From NCBI GenBank assembly GCA_039519185.1, contig CM076846.1, positions 186,357,068 through 186,421,067 of the forward strand: a DNA stretch of 64,000 nt, read 5' to 3'. The notes beneath the pieces were generated by a model. It was given only the letters and a program-made list of their open reading frames with translations. It was not told where the DNA came from and did not search any database. A program made the position numbers and the translations under genes. The DNA is from Astragalus membranaceus. Its lineage: Eukaryota; Streptophyta; Magnoliopsida; Fabales; Fabaceae. Positions 31,063 through 43,846 of this stretch are shown one piece after another (position 1 is the first letter of the stretch; every line of letters starts with the position of its first letter).

Positions 31063-33128
31063 ATGGCTAACGGTAGCAACTGCTCCATCAATATATGACA
31101 ATCATGACTTTTAACATTCCATTCAACTTGAGATTATCTAAGTCAATGCACCTAGAAATGTTGCTCAAATAACCATCGGGCACGGTCATGTTCTTTAAAG
31201 TTGCCAAAAAAGCTCTCTTGCCCATTTTAGTCATTGTAAAGACAGCTAAAGGATATTTTCCATTTTCATCTGGCCAAAGGTCGGGTCTTATGCCCATATC
31301 ATTCAGATCTCTTCGAGCATTGATGTGATCTTTTGACTTTGCACTATCATTTAGCAAAGTGTGTGTGATATTATCACATACATTCTTTTCAATGTGCATC
31401 ACATCAAGATTATGGCGCAAACAGTTATCTTTCCAATATGGAAGTTCAAAGAATATACTTTTCTTTTTCCATTGTTGAGTGATACCCTGTGGAAGTCGCC
31501 CACCTCTTGTTCTTTTTCTTGTCCCCTCATTCTCTGGTCTTAGTCCAAATGTTGCATCAATGTTAGAAACCTGCTCAAGAATATCAGAACCAGACAACTT
31601 TTTTGGCGGACTACGCATATCTTGCTCACCAATGAAGCGAATCCGGTTCAATCTAAATTTGTGCCTCCTGTCAAGAAAACGACGATGACCCGTGAAACAC
31701 CACTTTCTGCTATGAGGAAGACGACAAGGAATAGAGTCAAAGTTACACGATGGGCAAGCAAGTCCGGTGTATGTGTTCCACCCAGAAAGTGTTCCTAGCC
31801 CGGGAAAATCACTTATTGTCCACATTAACGCTGCATGCAATTTAAACATCTCACGATTGAAAGAATCATAAGCATCCACACCTATTGTCCATAATTCATT
31901 TAACTCTTTGATAAGATGTTGCAGATAGACATCTATATTATTGCCTGGCATTTTTTTTCCAGGAATTATCATTGAAATTATAAAAGATGTCTGTTTCATG
32001 CACACCCATGGAGGAGTGTTGTATGGAAAGAGAATAACCGGCCAAATACTATAATTTGAACTCATAGCACCGAAGGGATTAAAGCCATCAGTAGCTAACC
32101 CAATACGAACATTTCGTGAATCGGATGCAAACCAAGAGTGTGTTGAGTCAAATCGTTTCCATGCTTCAGAATCTCTAGGATGCCGCATCATTCCATCATT
32201 GTTATTATTAGTAGCATGCCATCTCATGTCCTCGGCTGTCTTTGAACATAAAAATAGTCTTTGTAATCGAGGCTTTAAAGGAAAGTAACGAAGAACTTTT
32301 GCAGGCACTTTCTTCACACTATTGTCATCAGTGTTCACCTGAGTACCCCTAGGCTTTTCCCTTGATTTCCATCTAGAAGCGTGGCAAACTTTACAACTTT
32401 CCCTCACTTCATCTTCCCTATTTTCCCAATAGAGTATACAATTATTCGGACATGCATGTATCTTTTCATAGTTCAAACCAAGTTTGGTGATTGTTTTCTT
32501 TTCCTCATAAAATGAACTTGGGATCTTGGCATGTTTAAATGCGTCTTGGAGAAGTTCAAAAATCATTTTCATGGCCTTGTCACTCATTCCGCATAAGCAT
32601 TTGATATGATACAACTTAACCAAAAAAGATAACCTTGAATAATTTGTACACCCTTCATACAAGGGTTGTTCTCCATCTCTTGCTAATTCATAAAATTCTT
32701 TGGCTTCATTCCCTTCTTGAGTGGTATTTTGCATCACATCCTCATCTCTCTCAAACTCTACATTGGATGCAACTGCGCTTCAATTGCACAGTGCCCATCA
32801 ACACCAAAAGCATCATTAATCATATTTTGGATGGGATTTTTAATAGTTGTGCTTTGAGCTGCATGTAGAGTGCTACTGCATGAGGTGTTATGGTTTGACT
32901 TTTTCTCCCCATGATAGGACCAACAGGTATATCCTATTGGAAACGGTGTACATCTTAAGTGGTCATATACCATATCCCAAGTCCTCCTTTTTTGAAGCCA
33001 CATTCTTGACAATGACATAATATTTTCCCATTTACCGCACGATGTTTAAAGGCAAAATTAATGAATTCCTTTACCCCTTTCACATACTCATCTGTGTTCC
33101 GCGGCTTTGTAATCCAGGACTTATCCAT
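31063..33128 (-). pseudogene. CACTA-2 tnp2 transposase, main part
   Basis: From ATG 33128 (MDKSWITKPRNTDEYVKGV) the N-terminal transposase-associated domain is readable, with ILCHCQECGFKK. The frame then shifts to 33018-32758 (VYDHLRCTPFPIGYTCWSYHGE) and again near 32765. The long frame 32734-31088 is the tnp2 domain: GLNYEKIHACPNNCILYW and CKVC, then GFNPFG, IWPVILFPYNTPPW, LHAALMWTISDFPGLG, LACPSC, FFELPYWKDNCLRHNLDVMH and VCDNITHTLLN. One missing A near 31108 shifts the frame just before HDCHILMEQLLPLAI, where the Athila element inserted. The protein would bind and cut the CACTA ends; at least three frameshifts and the insertion disable it. Confidence 0.88.
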
Positions 33129-35199
33129 TGCTAAAACATCATAATTAATAAAGGAGCGGCAGAATCATTAACGCGGCAAAAAGTTATTAACAATACAGAT
33201 AGATAAAAAACTTATTCAAAGAAGCTAGGGCTTTGGATTTTCTGGGGTCTGATGCCATACAAGCTGGTAGAAGCATAACTAGATAATGTAGTACTGATAT
33301 TCTTGTTATGCAGCATATGTGGAAGCAAAGAAAACTCTTTCAACACATTTAATGTAAATGTTGCATATATAATAGAGAATCAACACATTTAAAACAAAAA
33401 CTTAAATAATAGGATACAAGTTTAGAGTAGAAATCACTCCTATAGACAAAGCAATGAGACATTTAAAACAACACTTTGTATTTAATTACTATGATTGGGA
33501 GGAACAACTGTTTGGAACTTGTGCAAGTTTTGTTAGATATGTTAGAGTTTCCTCTCCAGCTTTTACTAATGACCTAAAGATTTAAATTGGGGAATCATTA
33601 ATCAAAAAATAAACAGATGAAGCAAAAGAATATTGTTGTTCACAATCATATATACTGAGACAAAATCAGTGGAATAATTTGTTTCTAAAATAAAAACTAA
33701 AAATAATCCCCTACCTGTTGCTCAGATGATGATACGGTTGCTGAGATGATGAAGAAAGATGTACAATTGTTAGTATCTCTGAGATTGCCAAACCCTAACC
33801 TATTGCAACAAAGAGAACAAAACTGTTATAGAAGGAAAAATCGATTACAAAAGCAAGAGAATAGTTTTTTGAATGCATATTCTCAATCTTTAGGGCTTAA
33901 ATCATCAATTAAATGACCATGTTTGCATTTCTAATAATTATGGTAAAATATGACTGAAGAACCTCATTTCAGCATTATCATATAATTATGACTGAAGAAA
34001 AAGATGCAATGGTAAAATATGAGAAGTATAAATAATCATATAATTATGACTGAAGAAAAAATGGAGCTACTTATTTCAGCATTGCATTGCATTATTCACT
34101 GAAAGAAAGAAAGAACACTGGAGCATTGCATTGAAAGAAAAAGATGCAATGGTAAAATATGAAAAGTATAAATAATCATTTCAGCATTGCATTGCATTAT
34201 TCACTGGAGCTACTTATTTATAGCATTGCATTGCATTATTCACTAGAGCTACTTATTTATAGCATACAACATTGCATTATTCACTGAAAGAAAGAAAGAA
34301 CACCCATCTTTGGAGCTACTTATTTATAGCATACAGCATTGCATTATTCACTGAAGAGACACCCCCTTCAAACCCTTAGTATCAAATCAAACTATTTTTC
34401 TTCAGTGAAGTATAAATAATCAAACAGTTCTTCCTTCCAGTTTTTAATAGTTTCACTTAGAGTTATTCTTAGCCTTCCTATATCTCTAATTATGACTGGA
34501 CTCTTCTCTAATTATGTGGTCTTTCACCTTTTGCTATTTTGTTGCTAGAATGTAAAGTAAAGGGGGCATTCTGAAAATCTAATCACACACAAACAAGAGT
34601 AATTTCAACCTAGATCAACACTCCACGCTATAAACATAGTTGAGTAGCAATCAAACAAATAAGAAATTGAAAAATTAAAGAAAACCAAACACGAAATAAA
34701 TTTTCAGTGATGTAAAAATATAACTAGAATTACAAGGAGAACCCTAACCTGTTGTTGTTGAGATGATGAGGAGAGAAGTTGAGTTGCTGAGATGATGAAG
34801 ATACCAAACCCTAACCGTATTTGTACCTGTAACAAGAAAAATCGAAGATGAGGAAGAGAGGAAGTAAAAATCGTAGTTGTACCTGAACAGAGGGCAAGGG
34901 AAAAATCGAAGAACAGAGAAGAAGAGAAAAATCGAAGATGAAGAACAGAGAGGAAGAGGATGTCAGCATCGAGAGGAACAGAGAGCAAGGGAAAAACCGT
35001 AGCTGTACCTGCCTGAAGAAATCGTAGCTGTTCCTTCTTGGAGAGGAAGAGGAAGCGGGTTCTAGAAGAGGAAGAGGAAGCGGAAAACGAGCGAGGATTC
35101 AGAACCCTAAGAGAGGAAGAGGAAGCGGTTTCTGGATTTGGGATTTAGGGAAAATTCGCGGGGAATGAAGGAAGCTCTCGCGCGTTTTTTTTTTCTCTG
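33129..35199 (-). other. CACTA-2 right arm: upstream region of tnp2
   Basis: No coding frame recognised. GCATTGCATTATTCACTGAAG-like modules repeat at about 34077-34360 and recur in the left arm. Blocks with GTTGCTGAGATGATGA occur near 33727-33750 and 34748-34800. A purine-rich stretch of GAAGAGGAAGCGG and CAGAGAGGAAGAGG units covers about 34840-35130; read on the minus strand, it is the pyrimidine-rich leader expected upstream of a plant gene, so the tnp2 promoter probably lies here. Confidence 0.55.
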
Positions 35200-35325
35200 A
35201 AAAAATTAGAACCACCGTGACACGTAGAGGAACCGCCGCCGGTTATAAGCAACCGCCGCGGGAGTTAAGTTAAGCGGCGGCGGTTGGGGGTAACTGCCGC
35301 GAACCAAGTGCCGCCAACCTCCGTT
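35200..35325. repeat. CACTA-2 right subterminal repeats
   Basis: AACCGCCG(C/G), GGCGGCGGTTGGGGG and related pieces fill this end, matching the left array at 10689-11010 in inverted orientation. Confidence 0.85.
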
Positions 35326-35340
35326 TTTTGTGTAGTGATA

Positions 35341-35982
35341 TACACACCATGACTCACAATTTCCATAGCCACATAACTTGTTGAGGTAGTGGCAAGTAGA
35401 TTTTTTGTGACATAGTGGTTGAGTGAAGACTGAGTGAGTTTAAAGAAGCTGGATGTGCATGCTTTAATAGAGACTAATCATATAAGTAGACATGAAGCCG
35501 ATCAAACATCTCTCTTACACTTTTTTTTACATTTACAAAACTTAAACTTGAGACCTTGATTAATAGGTGAGTCCAAATTCACTTGTACCAACTTAGGGTT
35601 GATTATTGATTTTAACTTTTTAACATTGGATAAAAATTAATCATTTATGTATGAATTAAATAAATATCATTTTTTTAAAAAAATAGTAAAAGAAAATATA
35701 CATTCAGCATATTAGATATTCAAATACTTTTTGTCTTTTTGTAACCTAATAAAAGGTATTTAAATAATTAATATCCATTCCAAAGGAGTGAATGCAAGTA
35801 GTAAACGTGCAGAGCTGATCCATTCCTAAAACGCAATGCTTTGCTGCACTCATTTTCCTCATCCACTCTCTCTCTCTCCTTAAAGTTTAAACCCCCTACG
35901 ACAAATCCTCTTCTTTAACTTCCACACCCAACACCTTCACACGCACTTTCAACCCCTTATATATCCATCATCTTCGCACCTC
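35341..35982 (+). promoter_or_regulatory. Upstream region of the bHLH gene
   Basis: About 640 bases separate the CACTA-2 end from the start codon. The distal part is AT-rich; a CTCTCTCTCTCTCC tract lies at 35863-35880, and a TATATAT at 35958-35964 is too close to the ATG (35983) to be its usual TATA box. If that TATA is used, translation would start at the second ATG (36004, residue 8). Any regulatory sites further upstream are now about 24.7 kb away, beyond the transposon. Confidence 0.6.
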
Positions 35983-38900
35983 ATGCAACCTAGTAGCAGA
36001 GAAATGCAAGGGCTTAACTCTCTCTTAAACTCTTCTAATTCCCAGATCCAAATGAACGACAACAATCACTTCGACCCAACTTCCCCTCACGATGATTTTC
36101 TCAAACAAATGCTCTCTAACCTTCCTTCCTCTTCTTCTTGGACCTTAGACCCTAACTCCAATCCCAAACCCTTATGGGACTCCAATTCCGATGAAACAAA
36201 CGCCGACAATGTCCCTTTCCAATTCGAAGAACAAGCCAACCTTTCCTCTAAATTCCGTAACCACCAGATCAGTGACAAAGCCGCCGCTCTCATGCTTCTC
36301 ATGCCTCAAATTCCCTTTGACTCTTCCCAAAACGACGTCGTTGATGCTTCCTCCTTCAAATCTCCCAATCCCGTTAGTCACACCACAACCTAAACTATAA
36401 TAAAATTAACGTCTTCTCATTCCATCTTTCATTCTCACGCTCACGGCGTTGGTGTTAATTTTAATTTCTTTATTGAATCTTTGTGGTTAGTTATTGCAGG
36501 CTGGTGACGGTTCCGTTCAAGCTCTCTATAACGGTTTCGCTGGATCTCTTCACGGTGCCGTTCAACCTTCTAACCAAACCCACCATTTTCAACTTCCTCA
36601 GGTTCTATCTTCTTTCTTTTTTAATAAATTAAATTAAACAGAATCTTGATCTTCTTTGTGTGTATTTATTTTATTTTGGAATTTTAAACGACAGGGGCAG
36701 AATTTTGGAGCTTCCGTGAGCGCAACTAACCAGGCTCCGGCCAGTGGTGCTCCGACTCAGCCGAGACAGAAGGTTAGGGCAAGAAGAGGTCAGGCCACTG
36801 ACCCACACAGCATCGCCGAAAGGGTACGCTTCTTTCTCTCACTTTCCTCCGTTCATTAATTAAACCGTTCCTAAATAATTATTCTTTAATTAAATTAAAG
36901 GGATGATAATGCCATAGTATCTAAATCTAAATTTATTGAATCTATATCTAAATGTTCAATTTTTAGAAATTATTTATTATTTTCAGAGTTAGGTTTCCAT
37001 CCCATATTATACGATTTTTGAGCAAAAAAAATTTATTTATAATATATGACTTTTTAAAATTCAACCTTAATATTTCTTTTCTACCATACCCTTCATTATT
37101 TAATAACATCTATTTCATAACTCTACTAATTTATTTTTTAAATATTATTAATAAAGATTAATTTGGTAAAGTCTCTTCTGTACAAAATTAATTTTTTTTA
37201 ATATAAGTGGAATTAGTTTAGAATGAGAGTTTAATAACATGAAAAAATGGGGACTTTAACGTGTTTGGTTTGGCCAGAGAATTGACTCCAATACTTTCAG
37301 TTGTCATTTTCCAGTTCCTAGTAGCAGCACTAGCAAAACGCCAAAAACGTAGTACATTTTTCAGAGAAAATGCGATCCTCGGTGGCTGACACAATATCAG
37401 GCTTTAGTTAGGGGCTAGGCTATCATTCTATTTTTATTTATTTAATAACTTTTTTGTCTTCATTTTTGTAAATTAAAATAGTAGAAAAAAGGAAACGCCC
37501 TAATAAGACAATCGCTTTGTTTTCTTTATGTTTGCTTTGATGGCCAACAATCAAAATAAAAATACAGTGATTTGCTAATAATTTTTTTTTAATGTATGGC
37601 AGTTACGGAGGGAAAGAATCGCTGAGAGAATGAAGGCCTTGCAGGAATTGGTTCCCAATGCCAACAAGGTAAACAACGCTACAGTTTTACTTTCTCTTCA
37701 ACAATGGTTAATGTGGTTATGGTGCTATTTTATTTCTTAAAATAAAATAATCTTTGTTGATTAATATGGCCTTGCAGTACTTGAGTTTTGTAGAAAAGTA
37801 ACTAATATGATTATCATAGAGGCACTCTTGTATGTGTTTGTACACCTACTCTCTCTTCGTGGGATATACTATTATATTTTTGACTATTATTTTATATTAA
37901 AAAATTGAATTGGTATTGAAATGTAATGATAGAAAGTTATTAATGGAACCTATTTTTTTTATTGATAAGCATTAATGGAACCTATTTGCTTCATTGCTGT
38001 TGTTGACAGACAATAACTTTATGAAATGAGATTCTCTTCCATCTATTGCTTGATTATAGTTGGAGAAAGATAAACATATAGAATAAATAATACTTGTAGA
38101 ATATTAAAATAATATAAATTTATTTATGCGTGTTTCTCTTTTCTACTATAGTATCCAATTAGTGGAGTGGATCTGAACCAAAAATTATATACTAACACTA
38201 CTAAATAGTTGTACATTAAACATTATGTATTGGGTGAATACTTGAATATTTTGTTTGGTCTGTGGAGTGACAGACAGATAAGGCCTCCATGCTGGATGAG
38301 ATCATCGATTATGTTAAGTTTCTTCAAGTCCAAGTCAAGGTAAGATTCCCCTCTTTTCATTCATTTTTTTTTCTCTATCCTGTCATACTTTAATTTTCAT
38401 TTTATATATCCCGTTAACTTATTTCATGATTCTTTGTTTAAAGTACTACTTATTATAAGCAAAAGTTGGTAACAGAAGTTAATGTATTTAGTGACCAACT
38501 TTTACTTATGGTAAGAGATTAATTAGAGAGGGAGTACGTTTGATTTAAAGTATGGATTTCTGGCAGCTATCTCTACCTTTTCCTTTTAACTTTTTTGTTG
38601 CTTTGCGTAATTGGATTTGTAGGTTTTGAGCATGAGCAGATTGGGCGGAGCAGCAGCTGTTGCTCCCCTTGTTGCTGATATGTCCTCCGAGGTAACTTAT
38701 TTTGGGAAAATTGTTACCCAACAATTTTCTATTTTCACTCTTTATTATCCCTTCGTTTTTTAAGTAAATAAATAATCAACTACTTTTTCCAATGAAGATT
38801 TACCATTCTCAACCCAGAGTTGGGAAGACAAGAAATCATGGGAGAGCAGTACTACTAATTAAAAAAACATTTGAGAATTTCCATAAGAAGAAAAATAAAA

Positions 38901-39546
38901 TGAGATAAAATAAGCCCGCACCACCCATCAAATAATGTCGGAGTGATGACTGATGAGTCTGCTCTGCTCACACGGTCACACCTACTTTTTCGTTCGCTTT
39001 GGCTCATTACTCTACATAACATCAATCAATCAATTCTCAAATTCTTAATCACCACAAAACGACAATCCAAAAGTAGCACGCGTGTTTACTTTCTCAGATT
39101 CCTCTTCCTTTATCATTCTCTCTCTCTTCTAACAATACCACGTGGTGGATTTGTGTTTGCAGGGAGGCGGTGACTGCGTCCAAACAAACGGCAATGGCGG
39201 GGTCCATCCCCGGAACTCGAACGGCAACCACAAAACGGCGTCGCCGTCGAACGAGAGCCTCACCATGACGGAACAACAGGTGGCCAAGCTCATGGAGGAA
39301 GACATGGGATCTGCTATGCAATATTTGCAAGGCAAAGGTCTCTGCCTCATGCCTATATCTCTTGCTACAGCCATCTCCACTGCCACGTGTCACACTAGGA
39401 ACCCCCTGATCAACGCCGCCATCAACAATGTCAACGGAAACACTAACCCGGTCATTGCATCCAACGGTGATGGGCCCTTATCTCCCGCAATGTCCGTCAA
39501 CAGCATCGTTAAAGACGCATCTTCCGTTTCCATTTCCAAGTCCTAG
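35983..39546 (+). CDS. RHL1-like: bHLH transcription factor, LRL/ROOTHAIRLESS1-like (bHLH66/69/82 type), seven exons
   Basis: Exons: 35983-36372, 36500-36601, 36695-36823, 37603-37668, 38274-38339, 38623-38691 and 39163-39546, all with GT-AG introns and phase-preserving joints; the product is 401 residues. The N-terminus MQPSSREMQGLNSLLN and DDFLKQML, and the mid part SFKSPNP/AGDGSVQALYNGFAGSLHGA, are LRL-family hallmarks. The bHLH spans about residues 195-245. The basic region (ARRGQATDPHSIAER) ends exon 3 with His, Glu and Arg of the E-box-binding set; helix 1 and the loop (LRRERIAERMKALQELVPNA) are exon 4, helix 2 (KASMLDEIIDYVKFLQVQVK) exon 5. The conserved tail VAKLMEEDMGSAMQYLQGKG and LCLMPISLA is in exon 7. 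Family members promote root-hair development. The family is certain; the exact orthologue is not. Confidence 0.95.
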
Positions 39547-41318
39547 ATGCCGTTTGGTTGAATTTTTCTCTCAAAGAGACAACAACAAAAGGGCGTCAAA
39601 GAAGAGCTGAAGAACTGAAAATGACGTGGAATTTCTCGAGTCTAGGAAAATAAGACGTTACTGACACGTGGTGGGATTTGACGACGTCTTATTTGCTAGA
39701 CTTTGGATGATGCTAACTTCCAAGTTAATTTCAACCTTATCAATTTTACTTTTTGTATTTTTCTTTGATTTTTGTAATGAGTTCTTGTATTTTCTTTTCT
39801 CATTTGTTGCTTAATACTTTTTTAATAGATATAGTTTATGTAAAAGGAAAAAATAGTACTTCCCACTAATTTTATTAAAAAAGTTAAAAAAAAGAAAGAG
39901 AACATATGAGAGCCCAAAAAAGGAGACTAGGCCAAATCAAATTAAATCCGCAATAAAAAGGAAAATATCAACAAATCCATATAATGTTTTGAAACAAGAT
40001 ATCGAATCGATGAGGTCTCTTAGTCATAATTCAATTACGATTCAATTTGGATGAAATACCGATCGAATTGTTGAAATAAACAAACCATAGATGATGTCCG
40101 TTCATGACTTAACCAACTGAACTCACGTGGATTAGCCATATATTCAATTATTTAAGTTAAGATGTGAATAAATACATTAGCTTCCACTTTGCCATCACTC
40201 CCTTTGGTTTTATATATAAGAGAAAGGTATAATTTTAGGTTAATTGAATAACCTAGGTATTTGGTCTACATCGGTTATTCAAGAGGAAAAGTTGTGCAGG
40301 ATGATAATTTCGAATTGTTTGTATCCAAGACCCAAAAGAAGAAATTTGACAAAAAAGAAATTGGTCCAAAAAATTGTAGGTTATAATACCCGTTCTAGGG
40401 CAGATTCTATCTTCGTCTCTTTCTGATGTGACTAATGTAAATTAGTCATTTAATTCTCTAGAATGGATTGCTAGGGTTCTTTCGCCGTAACAAGTTAGTG
40501 GCTCTATATTATTGCTTTGTCAAAAGTTTTGGCCTAGTCCCCTTTTGGGCTCTCTTATGTTCTCTTTTTTTTTATCTTTTTCAATAAAATTAGTGGAAAG
40601 TACTATTTTTTTCTTCTCGATGTCTTTTCATCCTAAAGTTTTAACGAGGCTTCCTTCCTTCTTTGTCAAAAATAAAATTAAAAAAAAATCTAAAAAATAT
40701 AACATATTTGAGATGGCACTAATCAATTGTTTGGATGAGGGTTGAAGTGTCGTGTTGTGGTTCCAAACAAAGTGTCGTGTAGGTTAAGGGGGGGAGCAAC
40801 TAATGAATCTGGAAACTGAAAGAAATGCCCGCGATTAATTGATTACCATGAGGAACGCAGGGACATAAACTAGAAGATGGCAAATCAGTGTTTAACAATG
40901 TGAATCCCACCCCCACGTTAATTAGATAGCTAAAGCGCGTGGGTTCATCATCCTGATATCATCCCTCTCTCTCCCACGTTCATCATCCAAACTATTGGAA
41001 CAGGAAGGAGACCAAAATTAAAATATAATTTAGTTTAATTTAATTAAAAGGAACAATAAATTCCCCGTCTCATATAAAGCACTAGTATGGTTTAAAGTTG
41101 TCCCGGAATTTTAAGAAAATGTTTGGTGAAAGTTATTTTTAAGATAAAATAATTTATGTTGACTAAAATATCCTTATTGTAGTACTAGTAGGAATTAAGT
41201 TAAAGGATGAATTGATGTTGGATTGTTGAGATATAGTAGTACATATGGTCTATATGACAGCATTTGTTTTTGGGTAAACCTGGGTATCCACCGCACGGAT
41301 AGCAGTGACTAATCCCTC
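39547..41318 (+). other. 3' flank of the bHLH gene, no further gene
   Basis: AT-rich sequence with TTTGTATTTTTC-like stretches at about 39752-39830 where a 3' UTR and polyadenylation signals are expected. Short frames at 40244-40426 and 40512-40745 have no recognisable motifs. The whole stretch is repeated in the second unit (58805-60576). Confidence 0.6.
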
Positions 41319-43831
41319 GCTCATGAGTGTTATAAGGCTTGAACATTCACCTCTTTTCCCTCACAACTCATAAAACCAAAAAGAGAGAGTGGAGAAAAAG
41401 AGAGAGAGGGGGAAATGGGAGAGGAAGAGGAAGGGCTTGATACCACTTCACCTCTTCATGCATGTAAGTGTAATTGGTGCCATCCTATTCCATTTTCAAT
41501 TCTCTTTGCAATGGCACCATTTCCAGCAACTGATTCATCTCCATTTCTGTTCTACCATGGTCAAAGCTCAAGACTCCTTGTGACCATTAATGGAGTTTGA
41601 ACTCCTATCTACCTTGCATGTGCAAATGAAGACTAGGTTGAGGTAGATTTGCGGCTACATTGTGCATTGGAGTAGTAAGAGGAAGGGTTTAGTGGCTGAG
41701 CTGAAGATTGAAGTCATGGACTGTACATAGGAGCTCAATTTCGTGGCTCATGGGGGTTGTAAGTTGAAGGTATAAGCTCACAACAACTTCTGCTCAAGAA
41801 ACGGTTTTGACCTTGTATGGTAAATCCTCCGTAACTCCCTCCATAGTTATCCGCTGAATGTGATTTTTGCTTCTCTAGAAACTAGACACAAAATCCTCCA
41901 GGGTCAACTTTGTCGGAGAAAAACGATTTACAAGTTTTACTTTTGAATCAGGGTCAACTTTGGATCAGTCACAGTGGTTTAGCCTTAACTCCCTGAATAC
42001 TCATCATATCAGTGTGAGGCTTGAACCATATGAAAGTAGACAAAATTATCTACACATTAGGCACTGGTTTGAATGATTTTGGTTAAGAATTGAATTAGTT
42101 ATGTTTGATGCAAAACAGCTCACAGATGCTGCCAAGCCAAATGTAAAGATAGTGGCCGCGTTCTCGGAGTTGAGGTTAGATCGAAATAAGAAGGGAATTT
42201 CATTGTTGATTCGAGATGCAATTGGGGAAGCTTCAGTATATGGACACGTTTGGGGATTCATTCAGGATCGATTTGATGTTCGTGGAAGCAAGAAATTCGA
42301 GTACGGGGATTGTTCGTGCGGTTCCGTGCGATTGTTAAAGTCTCGTTGTTGTCGTTGTGTGCAATTTCATCGCCAAAGGTGAGTTCTACTCACGCTTAGG
42401 GTTTTATTTTCATTTCTGAAATGAATGCCATGTGACTAATTTGGTGAATGTCTGTTGTTTCGAAGATTTTGAGTCGAAAACCGTATTTTTACAAAAACTG
42501 GTATTTTGAACTATGGAACGAATTGATTGATTGAGGCATCGTGATTGATTGCTATTGTTTGGACTGGAATATTGTCTGGAATTGTTTGTGTTTATGTTGG
42601 ATTTTGATCGGATTACAGATTGGACGCGAACGGAAAAGCGAAACGAGAGAAACGGAAGGAATTTGGTATACTGAATAGAGCACACGGACCGTGCGCCAGT
42701 TTCGTTGTTGGCTAAAATAAAATGGTGCAACACGCACTAGTCGTGCACCCCTAGGGCACGGACCGTGCGTGTGATTCGGGTTTAAGGTGAAAGAATTCTC
42801 GTTTCGTCGCTCCTTTTGATTCCAAACCTCCTCTAATCTTCTTTCCAACCATCCCTCATGTCATGGAACCATTGATACTCTATTTTTGAACATGATTGCA
42901 AGGTTTAAAATGAATTGTTTTTGGGAGTCATAATTGTTTCAAAAACCGTAAAGTAGTATACGCGAGAGGACATGGGTTATGTTTAAGGTTATGGAACTAT
43001 ATGTTCATTAAGTTTATGTTTATATATTAATATGAATGATATGTAAATGAAAAGGGATGAATTAATAAATTTTATCAAAGCCTGTTAAGGTTCAAATATA
43101 TAAATTATATTGAATACAGAAGACGGCCCAATGCGGGTGGATATATAAATTATATCAAAAGGATGGGTGACGACCCAGTAGATTAGTATACTAGGGGAGG
43201 GAATTCATGAGCCCCGGAACCTAGACCTCAGAGGTTTGAAGCTAGTGTAAGCCAGTGGAGAGGTTCGAAGGCAAAGGCAGAGCTTTTTTCGGAGATGTAC
43301 TATGGCATGAAAGGAAAAGATATATGCACGTACGCCCTTTATGGACTACGATTAAAGAAAAAGAAACAAAAGGACCGAGAGTTATTGTGAGGGGTTACGG
43401 TAGGACTCACTGAGATAATGTTTATCTCACCCTTTATATGTTGTTGTTTTACAGAGAAACAGGGAAAGAAGAAAGCGACGAGGCACGAATAGGAGCCGTG
43501 CTAGAGGAGAAGTTAGAAGACTTGGTTCTTTTACCTTTGATATTGAGTTCCCTTGTTGTCTTTGTAACTCGATAGTATGACTTGAATTTATTAAAGTTAT
43601 GTAATCGTTTCCGCTTTTTCTTGTGATGGTATTGAACACTAGGTTATGAGGATATTGAAAGACATGGAACCTATATGGTTTTTAATTAAGTTATGAAGGT
43701 TAAGACTGTTGATGTTAATCATCGAGAAAAATTTTAGTTGTGTTCAATACCTAGACAGAAAATATTACTCTGATGTATGCAATTTCGTGCATCTTAGCAT
43801 TTCTATTTGATAGAAATATTAGGGTGTTACA
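41319..43831 (+). repeat. 5' LTR of a Tekay-like retrotransposon, 5'-truncated
   Basis: It ends GGGTGTTACA, followed by the primer site. Homology with the 3' LTR begins at GCTCATGAGTG (41319 and 52883), so about 544 bases of the LTR start are missing here. A full LTR would be about 3.06 kb. TGTAACATCCC...GGGTGTTACA ends and an initiator-Met primer site fit the Tekay chromoviruses. Three near-palindromes of the type GCAC...GTGC cluster at 42683-42768. A 93-codon frame (42101-42382) has no recognisable motif. Confidence 0.75.
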
Positions 43832-43834
43832 TTT

Positions 43835-43846
43835 TGGTATCAGAGC
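43835..43846 (+). other. Tekay-like primer binding site, initiator tRNA-Met
   Basis: TGGTATCAGAGC, three bases after the LTR end. Perfect match to the site commonly used by plant Tekay and copia elements. Confidence 0.9.

Larger units (their letters stand above)
10673..35337 (-). mobile_element. CACTA-2: En/Spm transposon with nested Athila, hAT and copia insertions
   Basis: The terminal inverted repeats are CACTACACAAAAA (10673) and TTTTTTGTGTAGTG (ending 35337). They are flanked by the 3-base TSD ATA (10670-10672 and 35338-35340). Both ends have GC-rich subterminal arrays of GGCGGCGGTTG/AACCGCCGC. The minus strand carries a tnp2 transposase gene with its C-terminal DUF4218 region. The total of 24.7 kb is mostly the nested Athila-like element (12546-31062); the CACTA itself is about 6.1 kb. 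It also carries a captured ERF fragment. tnp2 is broken, so the copy is not autonomous. Confidence 0.93.

Noticed and set aside
35958..35964. TATATAT as the TATA box of the bHLH gene
   Set aside because: Only 19 bases before the ATG, so transcription from it would begin past the annotated start; kept as a note, not as a feature.
36087..36302. Minus-strand open frame over bHLH exon 1 (also 36172-36381)
   Set aside because: Antisense shadow of exon 1.
39094..39393. Minus-strand open frames over bHLH exon 7 (also 58352-58651)
   Set aside because: Antisense shadow of a conserved coding exon; no family resemblance.
42101..42382. 93-codon open frame in the Tekay-like LTR (copy at 61359-61640)
   Set aside because: No recognisable domain and it lies inside an LTR; probably chance. 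It is repeated only because of the tandem duplication.
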